A stretch of 64,000 nucleotides of DNA from an uncultured bacterium (lineage in GTDB: Bacteria > Cyanobacteriota > Vampirovibrionia > Gastranaerophilales > Gastranaerophilaceae), in assembly GCA_902761735.1 (NCBI GenBank), contig CACWLL010000006.1, positions 1-64,000 on the forward strand. The letters run 5' to 3'. Numbering within the stretch: the stretch's first letter is position 1; each line of letters opens with the position of its first letter. Below the pieces are notes generated by a model, which saw nothing but the letters and a program-made list of their open reading frames with translations, made no database searches and had not been told where the DNA came from. Shown here piece after piece: positions 1-10,300 of this stretch. Position numbers and translations under genes: made by a program.

Positions 1-174
1 CCCTTCAATACGGTTTGAAGATCCAACACTTTCTATCGTTGCAACTTTTTTTAATGCTCTCAATTTTTCAGGAGCCATTTTACCTAATAACTTCCATGAG
101 CCCTTAAATTCATCAATCTCAGAGATTATTGAAAGCATTTGATTATTGATTTTGATATCGATATTTTCTAACAT
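1..174 (-). CDS. Fic family protein, N-terminal fragment (cut by window edge)
   Basis: Fifty-eight codons are open from an ATG at 174 to the window edge. The fragment ends with a segment reading ATIESVGSSNRIEG, typical of the N-terminal (Fic_N) domain of class II Fic proteins. The SNRIEG stretch fits the known autoinhibitory motif (S/T)xxxE(G/N), whose Glu blocks ATP binding until relieved. Fic enzymes usually AMPylate a target hydroxyl at a catalytic HPFxxGNGR motif, which would lie beyond the edge and is not visible. The gene follows the transposition module on the same strand and has its own strong promoter, so it may be cargo of that element. This placement is inference. Confidence 0.72.
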   Translation of the reverse strand, partial: MLENIDIKINNQMLSIISEIDEFKGSWKLLGKMAPEKLRALKKVATIESVGSSNRIEG

Positions 175-183
175 ATTTATACC

Positions 184-234
184 CAATTAGACCTAATATG
201 ACCTAATAATATATTATTTTTATCTAATTGTCAA
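184..234 (-). promoter_or_regulatory. Promoter of the Fic gene with tandem operator-like repeats
   Basis: Reading the minus strand, a TTGACA -35 box (229-234) and a TATTAT -10 box (206-211) are separated by 17 nt. Directly after the -10 lie two copies of ATTAGGTC in 10-bp register and a third, weaker copy (ATTGGGT). Tandem repeats at the transcription start look like repressor sites. An 8-bp inverted repeat (CAATTAGA 184-191, TCTAATTG 223-230) brackets the region. The -35 box lies inside the 3' end of the recombinase-like gene. Confidence 0.6.
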
Positions 235-925
235 GATTGCTAAATCTTAAATCTTCAAACATATAATTAGTTAAACCAAGTTCCCGTTTGATTTTATAAA
301 AATCTTTTCTGATTTTTCGTTTCTGAGATTTCTTCTGTTGTTCACTACCCGTTAAAATGATGTTCAAAGGCTGTTTTAATGTAATCAAATTTTTAATAAT
401 TGGAGTAAGATAAGGATATTTTTTGTTTATAATTTTAAAAAGTTGCGTTAATTGCTCCGGAGTCAGAATTTGTATCTGTCTCTTTGGAATATAAGCAATT
501 CTTTTAACTTCAAAAATGCAAGTTTTATCAATATAACCTTCATTTTGAAAATGTTTTATTATCTGATTTAAAAGAGTCAGAATGTTTTTTATTCTGCGTT
601 CGGATATTTGTTTGTGCTGCATACACTTTCTGAAGCTCTCAGCATCAGAAACAGTAATATCCTTAAGTGCAAAACCTTTAAAATACGGAATAATATGAAC
701 ATTTATAAAAGTTTTGTAGGCTTTAACAGTATTTTGTTTTATATTTCGGCTTTGACTTACATTTAAAAATGAAATACAGGCATCCGTTACTGTAATATCT
801 GAATTTTTATTCTCTGATTCTAGCAAAAAACTTTCGGCGGTTTCCGCATCAATCTCGCAGAACATAACAATATCTTCAAGAGTAAATGTTTTCAATCTTT
901 TTACGACTTTTAATATTTTATCCAT
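224..925 (-). CDS. Degenerate tyrosine-recombinase-like protein of the transposition module
   Basis: The protein has 233 residues. Residues about 45-130 look like the SAM-like core-binding domain of phage integrases. Residues about 150-185 resemble the start of a catalytic domain (LTPEQLTQLFKII). The Box I arginine region is missing. The end of the protein (FEDLRFSNL) recalls the Box II HxLRH segment with Glu in place of His, and no catalytic Tyr follows. It is probably a non-catalytic DNA-binding relic. Its start overlaps the end of the MuB-like gene by 8 nt, which implies co-translation as third gene of the transposase operon. The fold assignment is by eye. Confidence 0.6.
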   Translation of the reverse strand: MDKILKVVKRLKTFTLEDIVMFCEIDAETAESFLLESENKNSDITVTDACISFLNVSQSRNIKQNTVKAYKTFINVHIIPYFKGFALKDITVSDAESFRKCMQHKQISERRIKNILTLLNQIIKHFQNEGYIDKTCIFEVKRIAYIPKRQIQILTPEQLTQLFKIINKKYPYLTPIIKNLITLKQPLNIILTGSEQQKKSQKRKIRKDFYKIKRELGLTNYMFEDLRFSNLDN

Positions 926-1604
926 TTAAAATCTCCTGTGCTATGTTTTCATCAATTTGACTAAGTCCGTTTGCCTGTGCGACCTTTTCAAAAGCATCAA
1001 TTGTATTTACGATTTGTCTGAAACTTTTGGCTTTGTTGTGTATTAAATGTACTGCATCTTTTGTAATTTCAACTTCCGAGATTTCTTCTGTTATCTGCCT
1101 GATATCCACATATTCAAACTCGCTAAATTTGTATATTTCTGAAATCCTGTCAAACAAATGAGTATGCTTTTTTAGTTTGTGTTTAGCGAGCTGCATACCG
1201 ACCAGAATTATCGGAACACCTGTTTCATCGTGCAAATCTCTCAATGTTTCAATAGTCCTGAAATCTTTTAACAGATAATCAATTTCATCGACTATTATCA
1301 TCTGCGGATTTGATTTTAGAGCATTAACACATTGTCTGAAAATATCTGCCGTATAAAATCTTGGAATTTCATCAAGTTCTTTTGCGATTTCTTCAAGCAA
1401 CCACTTCGGACTCATTGAATTTGTTGCCCTGACATAAATTGCATCATATTGTATAGATAAATAAAGTGCGGTTTTTGTTTTGCCTAGTCCTGCGTTTCCA
1501 TAAACCAGACCTATTTTTGATATATTATCAGGCTTATTTTTCAGGTTGTGAATAAGGTTAATAAAACCTTTAACATTTTTAGTTAAGACAAATTTAGGTT
1601 TCAT
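918..1604 (-). CDS. MuB/TniB-type transposition ATPase
   Basis: This 228-residue AAA-type ATPase has a Walker A motif GNAGLGKT at residues 36-43 and a Walker B segment MIIVDEID ending near residue 109. In the family, MuB/TnsC/TniB proteins coat target DNA in an ATP-dependent way and recruit and activate the DDE transposase. The start overlaps the stop of the upstream transposase gene by 4 nt, and its end overlaps the next gene by 8 nt. The three products are therefore likely made in a coupled ratio. The length is short compared with phage MuB (about 310), nearer to compact transposon B proteins. Confidence 0.85.
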   Translation of the reverse strand: MKPKFVLTKNVKGFINLIHNLKNKPDNISKIGLVYGNAGLGKTKTALYLSIQYDAIYVRATNSMSPKWLLEEIAKELDEIPRFYTADIFRQCVNALKSNPQMIIVDEIDYLLKDFRTIETLRDLHDETGVPIILVGMQLAKHKLKKHTHLFDRISEIYKFSEFEYVDIRQITEEISEVEITKDAVHLIHNKAKSFRQIVNTIDAFEKVAQANGLSQIDENIAQEILNG

Positions 1605-3649
1605 AGTTTATTCCTTTCTTGGTTGCCGGCGTTAAACGGGCACGCTGACGCTTCAGCCCTCTGCCGGCAATCCGCAAAATCGGTTTCATATTGCTTATAC
1701 TCCTTTGATTCTTTATATGCTTTAAGCCAGATTCTATCGTCATAACAAGTGCAGCCGTGTTCCATCAGGTATTCATATCTTTCTCTGCTTGTTTTGAATA
1801 ATGGCTTAACAGCAGGGTTATATTTTCCCGGCTTTTCTTTTTTAATTCCAATTTTTGGAACAATCGGCAGGGGTAATTTCTTTTCTTCTTTATCTTCTAG
1901 CTCGCACTCTAATATTTCCAAATCTTCAATATTCAAGAATTCCTTACAAGCCTTTATTGTCTTATTTTTAAGCTGCTTTTGTTTTTGGATTTTCTGCTTG
2001 TAATCTTCTATATCCTTAACTTCGCCTGTGTAATGAGCAAGCGGATGAGTTAGTGTAATTCTATCTGCTCTGCATAGAAACTTACCGGATACTGTATAGA
2101 CATTGATATAACTCAAATCAAACAGGCTGTATTTTATTATTACTTTCTGCCTCAAACCATAAAGTGCGTCATTATAATAATCAGATTTCAAGAATCTTAT
2201 TCCCTGACTTGTTATAGTTTTAATTTCCTGCGCTAGCATTAAATCGTCTAACTCTCTTGGATTTATTTCTTGTTTTTCTATGCTATCCAACATTTCTTTA
2301 ATACTTTTTGTTTTATCATTTGGACACGGCAAAGAATTTTTATACTCAAGCCAGCTGTTTATCATCTGAATTGTTTGCTGAATAGTCGGTATGTATTCCT
2401 GATGAATTTCGGAGTGGAATTTTTCGTTTCTTCTTAATCTTGCCGGTTTGTTTTCAATATTTGTACCGATATAACTCGGCAGCAGTTTTTCAAAACTTTC
2501 CTGCATTTCTAAAAAGAATCGTTCAATTACTTTTGCTCTTGCATTGTACGGATTTGCAAAAACTGTTGTTATCCCAAGTTTTTCATAAATGCCTTTTAAA
2601 CCTATTTCACTAAAATTTGCACTACCTATGAAATATTTACCCCTGAAAGCTCTGCCGTTATCTAAATAAACAAATTTTGGAATTTTACCCAAATTCAATA
2701 TTGCATTTCTTAAAGCAGATGCAATATTCTGCGTATTTTCTTCTATCATTATCTCGTATCCAACTAGTGCGGTTGATTTCCAATCCAAGAACCCGATTAA
2801 TGTGGCTCGACAGGGTTTGCCTGTAAACGGATTTATTACCTGAAAATTTAATCTTTTTCCATCTGCTACTAAGACTTCTCCGACTTCAATTTTGGAAATA
2901 TCTCTTTTAATATGCGGAATAACATCTTCTTTAAGTGCTTTTTCGCCGTCACGCAGAAGTGTCCACTTGTCAAAATAATTTGCTTTATACCAGTTCGCAA
3001 ACCTTCTGAAAGTCGGAGTCGCAGGAATGTATTCTGCACCCTGAGTTTTTAAAACATACTGAGTTAAAGATATTGCTTTTCCGATACTGAATTTATTAGG
3101 ATGCAGGAGCAGTTTCAAAAATATCTGCTTTTCGTGTTCAGTAAGGCAAGTTCTTGAACAATCTTCGTAATGGTAATTTGGTATTAAAAGTTCATAATTA
3201 TTGCTGTTCCCCAAAATCCGTTTCCATCTTTGAAGTGTTCCGATTGAGACATTTCCGAGTTTTGCATAAATCTCCGGATACAGTACTTGTGCATTGTATG
3301 CCCCTAAAAAATCATTATCAAACTGCGTTTTATTCTGTTGATTTTTGCGTTCATTTTTCCATAGATTTAATAAATCCAAGCGAGCCAGTGCAATTACTTT
3401 CGCTTTATCCGGTTTATGAAAATCTATAGGTGCCGGAAGTTGTTTAACTTCATAAGTCGGGACAATTTTTGAGTAATACTTTTCCTGAAGCTCCGATTCA
3501 ATGCTTGATAGCAGAATCTCAAAACTTTTTCCGCCTTTAACTGTAATTTCTCTGGTAATGTATTTTTCCTTTGATAACCGAATAGCACGGGTACTCACAC
3601 CTTTTAGTTCTGCTAATTCTTTGATTGTAATGTATTTTTCATTATCCAT
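1601..3649 (-). CDS. Mu-like DDE transposase (MuA family)
   Basis: The product has 682 residues. Residues 5-60 form a small helix-turn-helix like the Mu end-binding domain (ITIKELAELKGVS). A middle helical region follows. The rve/RNase H-like core spans about 255-420, with the catalytic triad visible as D263 (VADGK), D330 (YLDNGR) and E376 (KVIERFF). A Mu-type C-terminal region follows and ends in a basic, Cys-containing tail. The enzyme should cut and join transposon ends. The ATG at 3649 is preceded by GGTGG. The last codons lie in an unusually GC-rich stretch that has an inverted partial copy upstream of the gene. Confidence 0.9.
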   Translation of the reverse strand: MDNEKYITIKELAELKGVSTRAIRLSKEKYITREITVKGGKSFEILLSSIESELQEKYYSKIVPTYEVKQLPAPIDFHKPDKAKVIALARLDLLNLWKNERKNQQNKTQFDNDFLGAYNAQVLYPEIYAKLGNVSIGTLQRWKRILGNSNNYELLIPNYHYEDCSRTCLTEHEKQIFLKLLLHPNKFSIGKAISLTQYVLKTQGAEYIPATPTFRRFANWYKANYFDKWTLLRDGEKALKEDVIPHIKRDISKIEVGEVLVADGKRLNFQVINPFTGKPCRATLIGFLDWKSTALVGYEIMIEENTQNIASALRNAILNLGKIPKFVYLDNGRAFRGKYFIGSANFSEIGLKGIYEKLGITTVFANPYNARAKVIERFFLEMQESFEKLLPSYIGTNIENKPARLRRNEKFHSEIHQEYIPTIQQTIQMINSWLEYKNSLPCPNDKTKSIKEMLDSIEKQEINPRELDDLMLAQEIKTITSQGIRFLKSDYYNDALYGLRQKVIIKYSLFDLSYINVYTVSGKFLCRADRITLTHPLAHYTGEVKDIEDYKQKIQKQKQLKNKTIKACKEFLNIEDLEILECELEDKEEKKLPLPIVPKIGIKKEKPGKYNPAVKPLFKTSRERYEYLMEHGCTCYDDRIWLKAYKESKEYKQYETDFADCRQRAEASACPFNAGNQERNKL
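1629..1664 (-). repeat. GC-rich segment, inverted partial copy of 3730-3767
   Basis: On the minus strand this piece starts with GCAGAGGG and ends with CCCGTTTAACGC, with 16 nt between. The same 8-mer and 12-mer occur on the plus strand at 3730-3767 with 18 partly matching nt between them. This copy encodes the last residues of the transposase. The two copies flank the transposase gene in inverted orientation. Confidence 0.5.
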
Positions 3650-3668
3650 ACCACCATTAATGACTCTG

Positions 3669-3698
3669 AACTCGGAAGAATGGAACTGTTTCCGAGTT
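3669..3698. promoter_or_regulatory. 9-bp inverted repeat in the divergent control region
   Basis: AACTCGGAA (3669-3677) and TTCCGAGTT (3690-3698) form a perfect inverted repeat with a 12-nt spacer. It lies 20 nt upstream of the transposase start, between the transposase operon and the divergent HTH gene. It could be an operator for the HTH protein or a transposase-binding site. The sequence does not decide between them. Confidence 0.4.
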
Positions 3699-3729
3699 GT
3701 TTTGTATCATTTCGACACAGCGCGAGTGA

Positions 3730-3767
3730 GCAGAGGGTGAAAGCCGTGAGGTGCACCCGTTTAACGC
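3730..3767 (+). repeat. GC-rich segment, inverted partial copy of 1629-1664
   Basis: This segment holds the plus-strand partner of the GC-rich end of the transposase gene, sharing GCAGAGGG and CCCGTTTAACGC. It sits in the 223-bp gap between the transposase and the HTH gene. The gap otherwise holds the inverted repeat at 3669-3698 and a Shine-Dalgarno sequence for the HTH gene. Confidence 0.5.
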
Positions 3768-3872
3768 GAACGAAGCAAGAACAGTCGGAAGTGAATTAGG
3801 ACTTGATGTTTCTGAAAACAGAGTTAAAATGTGTGTACCCTAATGTTTATCCGTTAATTTTAAGGAGTTTTT

Positions 3873-4148
3873 ATGCGTAAAGAACTAAGGAAACAAATCG
3901 AACTGCTTGAACAAAAAATGTCAAAAAGTCCAAATAATATTAAAGATGGCGGAAGCCATTTTCTGTACCGCAGAGAAAGGATGATACGATTCAAAATGCT
4001 GCAGAAAAATATGCCACAAAAAATGCTTGCAAAAAGAATGAATCTAACAGAAAGCTATATCTCAAAACTCATTACCGGTGAACGCTACAACCAAGATTTT
4101 GAAAGATATATTATTCATGTCTTAGATGTGAATTATTGTTGTATTTAG
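3873..4148 (+). CDS. Small helix-turn-helix (XRE/Cro-like) regulator
   Basis: The product has 91 residues with a basic N-terminal half. Residues about 45-80 read as a Cro/C1-type HTH: MPQKMLAKRMNLTESYISKLITGE, in which Q-xx-LA-xx-x-LTESYIS-L fits the turn between helices 2 and 3. TAAGGAG sits 8 nt before the ATG. Its divergent position next to the transposase operon is where the repressor of a Mu-like element usually lies, so control of transposition is a reasonable inference. The 9-bp inverted repeat at 3669-3698 and the palindrome at 4173-4188 are candidate binding sites. Confidence 0.7.
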   Translation: MRKELRKQIELLEQKMSKSPNNIKDGGSHFLYRRERMIRFKMLQKNMPQKMLAKRMNLTESYISKLITGERYNQDFERYIIHVLDVNYCCI

Positions 4149-4172
4149 TTTGTCTTATACATTTCAAACTCT

Positions 4173-4188
4173 TAATGTATATACATTA
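4173..4188. promoter_or_regulatory. 16-bp perfect palindrome upstream of the autotransporter gene
   Basis: TAATGTATATACATTA is a perfect 16-bp palindrome located 25 nt after the HTH gene and about 140 nt before the autotransporter start. It has the size of a dimeric repressor site. I see no consensus -35/-10 pair that would fix its relation to a promoter. The rest of the 4149-4329 gap shows nothing else clear. Confidence 0.4.
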
Positions 4189-4329
4189 CAGCAAAAATAT
4201 GGTAGAATTTTTGATTGGAATAAGTGTGAATCTTTAACAATACTCTAAAATAACGATACAAGTTAAAATGTTTAAGAAACGCATATTTCGGGTACAAAGA
4301 AAATAAAAAATAGAGTGAATATAGAAGTG

Positions 4330-7300
4330 ATGAGAGATAAAAGCGGAAAAAGGAATTTATTATTAGCGGCAACGATAGTGGGTTTAGGGTTGTCAGCATC
4401 AATAAATCCTGCACATGCGGATGATTTGTGGGATGCTATTAACACTGCTGCAAGTGCAGGACTATATACATTAAATAGTGATTATACATTACCGGACGGC
4501 AAAAGCTCTTTGGGTAATTTAAAAGTAGGTGTTTTTGTTCTTGAAGGGAATAATAAAACTATTGAATTGAATAAGAAAAGGGGTGTTTCTATTGATGATG
4601 ATAAATCTATGACTATTAGAAATGCTATTATAAAAAATGCCAAAAATTCCTCTGAAGGCGGCGCTATATATAATGAAGGTAAGTTAGAAATTACAGGTTC
4701 TCAATTCAATGATGACCATGCAGATGATGATGCCGGTGCAATATGGAATGAAGGCACAATATCTGAAATATCTGCAGATTTTAACAATAACGGAGCAACC
4801 GATAACGGCGGTGCGATTTATAACAAAGGTACAATAACTACAATTACCGGAAATTTTATCGGTAACAGGGCAGAAGACGATGGCGGTGCAATTTATAACA
4901 AAGGTACAATATCTTCAATATCCGGAAGGTTTCATCGTAACACCTCAGGTGATGACGGCGGTGCGATTTGTAATAAAAGCGGTGCAACGATTAATGAAAT
5001 AAACGCCACTTTTTGGGGAAATCAATTAAGAAACGATCAAGGCGGTGCGATTTATAACGATGGTACAATAGGCACAATTAAAGGAAGTTTTGAACATAAC
5101 TGGGTATTGGATAGTAATAAAGGTCCTCATGACGGTAAAGATAACGCTTCTTGGAAAAACCAGGGCGGAGCCGTTTATAACCATGGAAAAATAACTTCTA
5201 TTGATGCGGATTTTATAAATAATACAGTAATGGGGGAGAGATCAAGAGGCGGTGCGATTTGGAATGATGGTACAATAGGCTCTATTCATGGTAATTTTAA
5301 GGGAAACATTGACTTAATGAGAGCCGGCTATAGCCGTTATGTAGCCTATGGCGGCGGTGCAATTTATAATGATGATGACGGTCGTATAGGTTCAATTACA
5401 GGTACTTTTACAGAAAACGCAGGACAATCTAAACTCCAATCGATGCTAGATAATGATGGCGGTGCAATTCTAAACACCGGTAATATAACATCAATTAACG
5501 CAGATTTTTACAGAAACTCAACTGTCACGAATGGCGGTGCAATTTTTAATTTTCAAAAAGCTCATATAGGTTCAATTACAGGTACTTTTGAGGGAAACAT
5601 TGTAACACCTGATGAATATAAGGAGGGCTGGTACGAGGAAGATTCTGCCCATGAATGGGGAGGCAAAGGCGGTGCAATTTATAATAGAGGAACAATAGAT
5701 TCAATATCAGGAAAATTTACAAATAATAAGGCAACATATTTCACAGGCGGTGCAATTCAAAATCATGCCAATGTCGATAATGCCGGAACTATAAAATATA
5801 TTAATGCCGATTTTATAGGAAATAGGGCTTTTTATGCAGGTGGTGCTATTGCCAACGATCATCGTGGTTTTGAACACCGCATTCCCTTTATAGCAGTAAT
5901 AAAAGGTAATTTTAAAAATAATTGGGTATATGGCTTATATCAACCTTATAAGGATCAGGATCCCTGGAAAGACAAAGGCGGTGCGATTTGGAATAATATG
6001 GGTGCAATAGCAGAAATTTCGGGATATTTCGAGGGCAACAGTTCACAAGGTCAAGGCGGTGCGATTTGGGAGAATCTTCATAGTAGCTTACCGACAAGAA
6101 TTAGTGCCAGTTTTAAAAACAACTATGCATACCATCTGGGCGGTGCAATATATCATGATGACGGCGATTTAATTATTACAACCGAGGATAACACTGACAC
6201 TATTTTTAGTGGCAACATGCAATTCGTACATGACGTTCAAAGAGATGATCAGGGAAATATTACATCTATTCTTGACGGAGTATCAAACGCTATATTTAAT
6301 AATGATTATGTAGAGTTTAACGTAAAAGACGGCAGAACTATATGGATGTATGACAGCCTTGCCGGTAACGACGGTGCAGGTTGGGACTGGAAAAAAACAG
6401 GCGCCGGAACTCTGGCTCTGGGGGAAGATAATAAGGGCGTAAAGGGTGATGTTCTTATAGAACAAGGTATAATAAAACTTGTTCAAAACGACAGAAACCC
6501 ATCCACCTACGGTAAAGGATTTTCCTCTGCGAATGTAACTTATAAAAATAATACATATATAGATTCGCAAAACAATCATATTGAAGATGTTTGTCTAGGG
6601 TCTGCTATAGTTTTAGACGGTACATTACATTCCCTAATTGACGTGAATCTTGCCGAACAGAAAGGGGATAAACTTGTAATTTATGATGATAGTGTTGACC
6701 GTGTATCCGGCAGCGGAAGTATTGTTATTGATTCCATAAAGATTATTACAGGTGGCGGCACATATGATGAATCCACGAAAAATATTTTAATTGCAGGTGA
6801 GCAGACAAAAGGGAAAATTTCGCTCGGCAGCAATTTAAAGATTACGGGCGAAGGCTTTAAAAACTGGGTTTTAAGCTATATTCCGACTACAGGTATATTG
6901 AATTTCCAAAGGGGCTTGTCTCTTAAAGAGGTTACAAATTTAACTGAACCTGAGTCAAGAGTATTTAATGCGCCGGATGATGAAATCGTAAACGATAATA
7001 TCGGGAATATTGGTCATGACAATGCCACTTTGGTTGTTAATATGAACAATTATGCAATAAACGGTAAAAAGAACGATACTTATCACAGCGGTTTTGTAAC
7101 AACGGCAGGCGATCAAATTTTAACCGTTAACGATGCAGAAGTTATAAACTTTAAAGGTTCAAACGGTTCATTTATTTATGATGACTATGGTGCTGAGATT
7201 AATATTAATAATTCAACAATTAAGAATAATGAGGCAACTAATGGCGGTATTATATATTCAAGAGGTCAATTAACCCTTACTGATTCAAACTTTATGGATA

Positions 7301-10300
7301 ACAAGATATCAGGCTTAGGCGGTGCAATATATTCTAAAGGGAATGTTACTGTTAATGCAATAAACAATGAAGTTCAATTTGCAGGCAATTATAAGGAAGT
7401 CGGTGGTGATATTATAACTACAAATGCTATTTATATGGAAGGAACGGCAGAAAATCCTATCACTCTGACGCTAAATTCAAAAGACAGCACACATGCCGTA
7501 TCAATCGGCGACAAAGTTGACGGCAGTTATTATAATATTGTAATTAACGATACTGAAGATAGCCTCGGTAATATATTATTCGGCAATAGCGTCAATACGG
7601 GTTCTCTGACACTTAATAATGGTGTATTGGAAAATAACGGAGTTGTAACCGTCACCAGCGGAACAAATAACGGTACTATTACCTATGACAGCACTTTGGG
7701 TTTGAAAGGTGATTTTATACTTGATGACAAAGGAAGTACATTAGAATTCAATAATAACGGAAGTTTTGTACAAAATTCATTAACAATAAAAAGCGGTGAA
7801 TTTAAAACCGATTCAAGTAATTTACATATATCAAGTGATATTGTTAACGACGGCACTTTAGTATTTAACAATACAACTAACGGTTCAATCAATCAAAATA
7901 TTAAAGGTTCAACCACTTCAAGTAACGGTATTGTTGAAATTGCAGCCTCAGATAAGGTTACAGTTGACCTTAACGGTTACACAATTACCAATAACGACGT
8001 TAAACTCACAAGCGGTATATTTGACGTAACAAAAAGTGCCGATACTGACGGTAATATTGATATTTCATCAATGGGACTTGTTACAGGCAACGGTACATTA
8101 AATCTTCAGGATAACAAAGCAGGTGAAATTAATCTCGGGGATATTAAAACAGGGACAGGTACTAATGCTAAAAACTTGAATGTTGCTATTGATATGCATT
8201 TTGTAACAGATACGGATGATCCTGCTATTATAAACGAATATGCAGATATTATCAGTGCTAATTCACTAACAGGTGACGGTAAAATACATGTAAACGATAT
8301 TAAAATGTCAAAAGATGATAGTACAGAACCTGTTACTCCGTCTTCAACAATAACATCAATGTCTGTAGAGGTTGCAAGAGGTGCTGTTGCAATAGCAAAT
8401 ATGGATTTTACAGGTACAACCATAACAAATATAGATAAAACCTTCAGTTCCGTAATGTTAACATACGGTAGCGGTTGGTTGACTGTTACAAGTACTACTC
8501 CAACTTTAGAAAAAGCAATTACTTCATATGTAAGTACCAAGTTATACGCAATGGGTGTAGACGGAACAGGTGCAGGTATAGATGAAAACATTGACAATTT
8601 GGTATTGAACGGAGTACATTTGGCAGTTACAACAAACGGGGCAGATATTTTGAGTACATCAGGGGATAATTCAGAGGACGGTATTCATTTAGCAGACGGA
8701 GAAGAGACATTAACATTATATGGTAAGCTTGATGAATCGGGCAATCTTGAAACTAAAATCAGCGGATTTAAGACTGCTATTGATAATTTGGCAGGCGGAG
8801 AAGTTCATCTTGAAAATATAGAAATGAGCGGAAACACAACAGATGTTTTAAATGCCGGAAAATTAAACTTAGACGGTAAAAACATTATTAATACAATAGC
8901 TGATAACACCACCGAGCCTATGGGTTCAACTAATATCGTTGGCGGAACTTCTACTATTGGCAGTATTGTTCAAAAAGCCGTAAATATTCTTCCTGATGCT
9001 GAATTAAATATTCGTGCGGATAAATTGTCTGCCACAGATGGCGTAGATAACTGGGGTACATTAAATCTTGGCGACGGCGATTTAGCATCAAATATTTTTG
9101 AATCACAATTAGATACTAAACAGGGCGTTACAAATATTGTAGGGGATGTAACAAATACATCAGATAAAACAATTGCACAAAAATCGGTAACTATTGCTAA
9201 TACTGCAAGTTTAACAACAGATGCCGACAAAGTAACCGCAGATGACGGTATAGCTAACTCAGGAAATTTAAACCTTACAGGCGGTGAGCTTGCATCATCT
9301 GTTAATGGTACAGGTACTACAAATATTAAAGGTGATGTAACAAATTTATCACGCAATATAATTAATCAAAAATCAATAGTCATAGATAGTACGTCAAGTT
9401 TAACTTCACTTGCGGGTAAATTAATTGCAGAAGACGGTATAACTAACGAAGGAACTTTAAACCTTACAAACGGGAATCTTGCATCATCTGTTAGCGGCAC
9501 AGGTACTACAAACATTGAAACTTATGTTGAAACTAACGGCAATAATATTACTCAACCAACCGTAAATGTCGGACAAAACGGAACAGAGGAAGCAGGAGGA
9601 TACTTATTAAATGATGCTATTATCAACGCTACAAATATTAATGTAACAAAAGAAGGCGAGTTTGATAATGTTGGTACTATTTCAGCAACAACAATAGCAA
9701 ATGCAGGAAATACGGACATTGAAGCCGGTAATGTTAATGTTACGAGTATCACAACAGCTGCAAATGCAACAACAAATATTTATGGCGGAAATGTTAATGC
9801 GGATAATATTACAAATAACGGAGAAACAAATATTACAGGCGGAACCGTTGTCGCAGATATAATAGAAAATACAGGCGGAGGTACAACAACTATAGCCGGA
9901 GGTGATGTAGTTGCAAATACATCAATAACAAACTCCGGTACAGGTGACACCGATATATATTCCGTTGTTAAGACACCTTTGGTTTCTGCAACAAACGGAG
10001 ATATTAATATTTATGCAACAAACGGTCAAACAGCTACAAGTAATTTGTTGAGAGACGTGGCAGGTACAGGTCTTGCTGAGGTTACAACATCCGCAGGCAG
10101 TACGGTTTCCGTTAATACAAATTCAAAAGCACTTGTTGTTGATAACAATGTTTCAGGAACAGGAACATTATCTCTTAACGGAAGTGCAGGTTCTGAATTT
10201 TATGTAGGGCCTAATGCTACGGTATCTTCTGCGCTTAATATAGCGGCAGGTCAGTTGAATGCAGGAGACGGCTCAAATATTACGGGCCCGATTTCAGTAG

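Larger units (their letters stand above)
224..4148. mobile_element. Mu-like transposition module (A, B, recombinase-like gene, divergent HTH)
   Basis: The three overlapping minus-strand genes (transposase, ATPase, recombinase-like) and the divergent small HTH gene form one transposition unit. Phage structural genes are absent, so it is a transposon or a decayed element rather than a complete Mu-like phage. I could not place terminal TG...CA ends or a target duplication. The limits given are those of the genes, and the Fic gene on the left may also belong to it. Confidence 0.6.

Noticed and set aside
8106-8597. Long minus-strand open frame inside the autotransporter gene, and similar ones at 8970-9356 and 9552-9752
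   Set aside because: They are mirror frames of the repetitive Asn/Thr-rich passenger, with Val/Ser/Pro-rich products, no ribosome binding sites and no recognisable domain.
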